A stretch of DNA of 64,000 nucleotides from Arthrobacter sp. V1I7 (GTDB lineage: Bacteria > Actinomycetota > Actinomycetes > Actinomycetales > Micrococcaceae): NCBI RefSeq assembly GCF_030817015.1, contig NZ_JAUSYS010000001.1:2914001-2978000 (forward strand), written 5' to 3'. The stretch's first letter is position 1; every line of letters starts with the position of its first letter. A model generated the notes under the pieces. That model saw nothing but the letters and a program-made list of their open reading frames with translations. It was not told the DNA's origin and searched no databases. Shown one piece after another: positions 63,675 to 64,000 of the stretch. The position numbers and the translations under genes are program-made.

Positions 63675-64000
63675 ATGGTCCAGTCCCCGCTCTTGCCGCC
63701 GCTTTTGGCCAGCACTTTGATGTCCGTCAGGACCGCGTGCTTGTCCACGGCCTTGATCATGTCATACACGCTGAGCGCCGCCACCGAGGCGGCGGTGAGT
63801 GCTTCCATCTCGACGCCGGTGAGGCCGCGGGTCTTGACCGTGGCGAAGACGGTGACGGAGGCGGTGTCCAGTTCGAAGTCGACCGTGACCTTGGCGATCG
63901 GGAGCGGGTGGCACAGAGGGATGAGTTCGGGGGTCTTTTTGGCCGCCATGATGCCGGCGATCCGGGCGACGGCGAGCGCATCGCCCTTGGGCAGGTCGCC
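63671..64000 (-). CDS. moaC: Cyclic pyranopterin monophosphate synthase, 3' part
   Basis: The last 109 codons of moaC; the frame runs off the window end at base 64000. [46 protein letters not shown] and the closing [15 protein letters not shown] are standard MoaC. It heads the moaC-MogA-moaE run seen here. Confidence 0.95.
   Translation of the reverse strand, partial: GDLPKGDALAVARIAGIMAAKKTPELIPLCHPLPIAKVTVDFELDTASVTVFATVKTRGLTGVEMEALTAASVAALSVYDMIKAVDKHAVLTDIKVLAKSGGKSGDWTI

Overview
This is one high-GC chromosomal window from an actinobacterium. It most resembles the Micrococcaceae, with an Arthrobacter or Pseudarthrobacter-like organism the best guess. The evidence is gene order and protein character: an argCJBDFR-GH cluster, infC-rpmI-rplT with a DUF1844 gene beside it, hisC-hisB-hisH-priA, lexA divergent from a LysM gene, miaB-miaA-dapF-hflX, recA-recX next to a DUF3046 gene, a clgR-cinA-pgsA-ftsK-rnj-dapA block, and a mycothiol-type DinB/MDMPI protein. 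I see no rRNA, tRNA, CRISPR array, insertion sequence or prophage. The window is mainly core genome, and its interest lies in regulatory sites and in several broken genes.

Layout. 1-3.9 kb: the 5' end of a HelD-like helicase gene, then three DNA-alkylation repair genes (AAG-type glycosylase, AdaA-AlkA fusion, Ogt) and an MDMPI-like protein. 4-13 kb: the whole arginine pathway on the minus strand, behind a double ARG box. 13-20.5 kb: a desaturase, a quinone oxidoreductase, pheST, and a small HExxH-containing protein coupled to a SIMPL protein. 20.5-28 kb: a radical SAM gene with a LexA-type box, the three-gene proton-translocating transhydrogenase, a NUDIX hydrolase, an MFS pump, a decayed CDF transporter and a GlsB-like protein. 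28-31.7 kb: an rRNA methyltransferase and the translation operon infC-rpmI-rplT. 31.8-38 kb: an MFS protein, an SseB-like protein and the his genes, with priA frameshifted. 38-44 kb: LysM gene/lexA, dinG and hflX. 44-50 kb: a methyltransferase, dapF, miaA, miaB, recX and recA. 50-58.7 kb: DUF3046, a decayed MarR gene, clgR, cinA, pgsA, ftsK, rnj and dapA. 58.7-64 kb: a nitrilase-fold amidohydrolase, a short DUF222 remnant with a LexA box, a membrane acyltransferase-like protein, a small membrane protein, dapB, and moaE / MogA-like / moaC.

How the parts connect. Five LexA-type boxes mark an SOS set inside one window: lexA, its divergent LysM partner (a probable division or cell-wall checkpoint protein), recA-recX, the radical SAM gene and the DUF222 remnant. 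ArgR, encoded in the arginine cluster, probably acts on the two ARG boxes in front of argC. ClgR has a candidate operator in front of its own gene. Three genes (priA, a MarR regulator, a CDF transporter) carry frameshifts. The priA lesion is a 2-bp slip in a short CT run and would be expected to cause histidine and tryptophan auxotrophy if real, so base-level sequence errors should be considered.

I did not find a clearly novel multi-gene system. The best leads are the SOS-controlled DUF222 remnant, the LysM/lexA pair with separate boxes, the hflX leader with a 6-codon upstream ORF, the AUU-start infC with a very long tail, and the inverted-repeat-rich clgR promoter.
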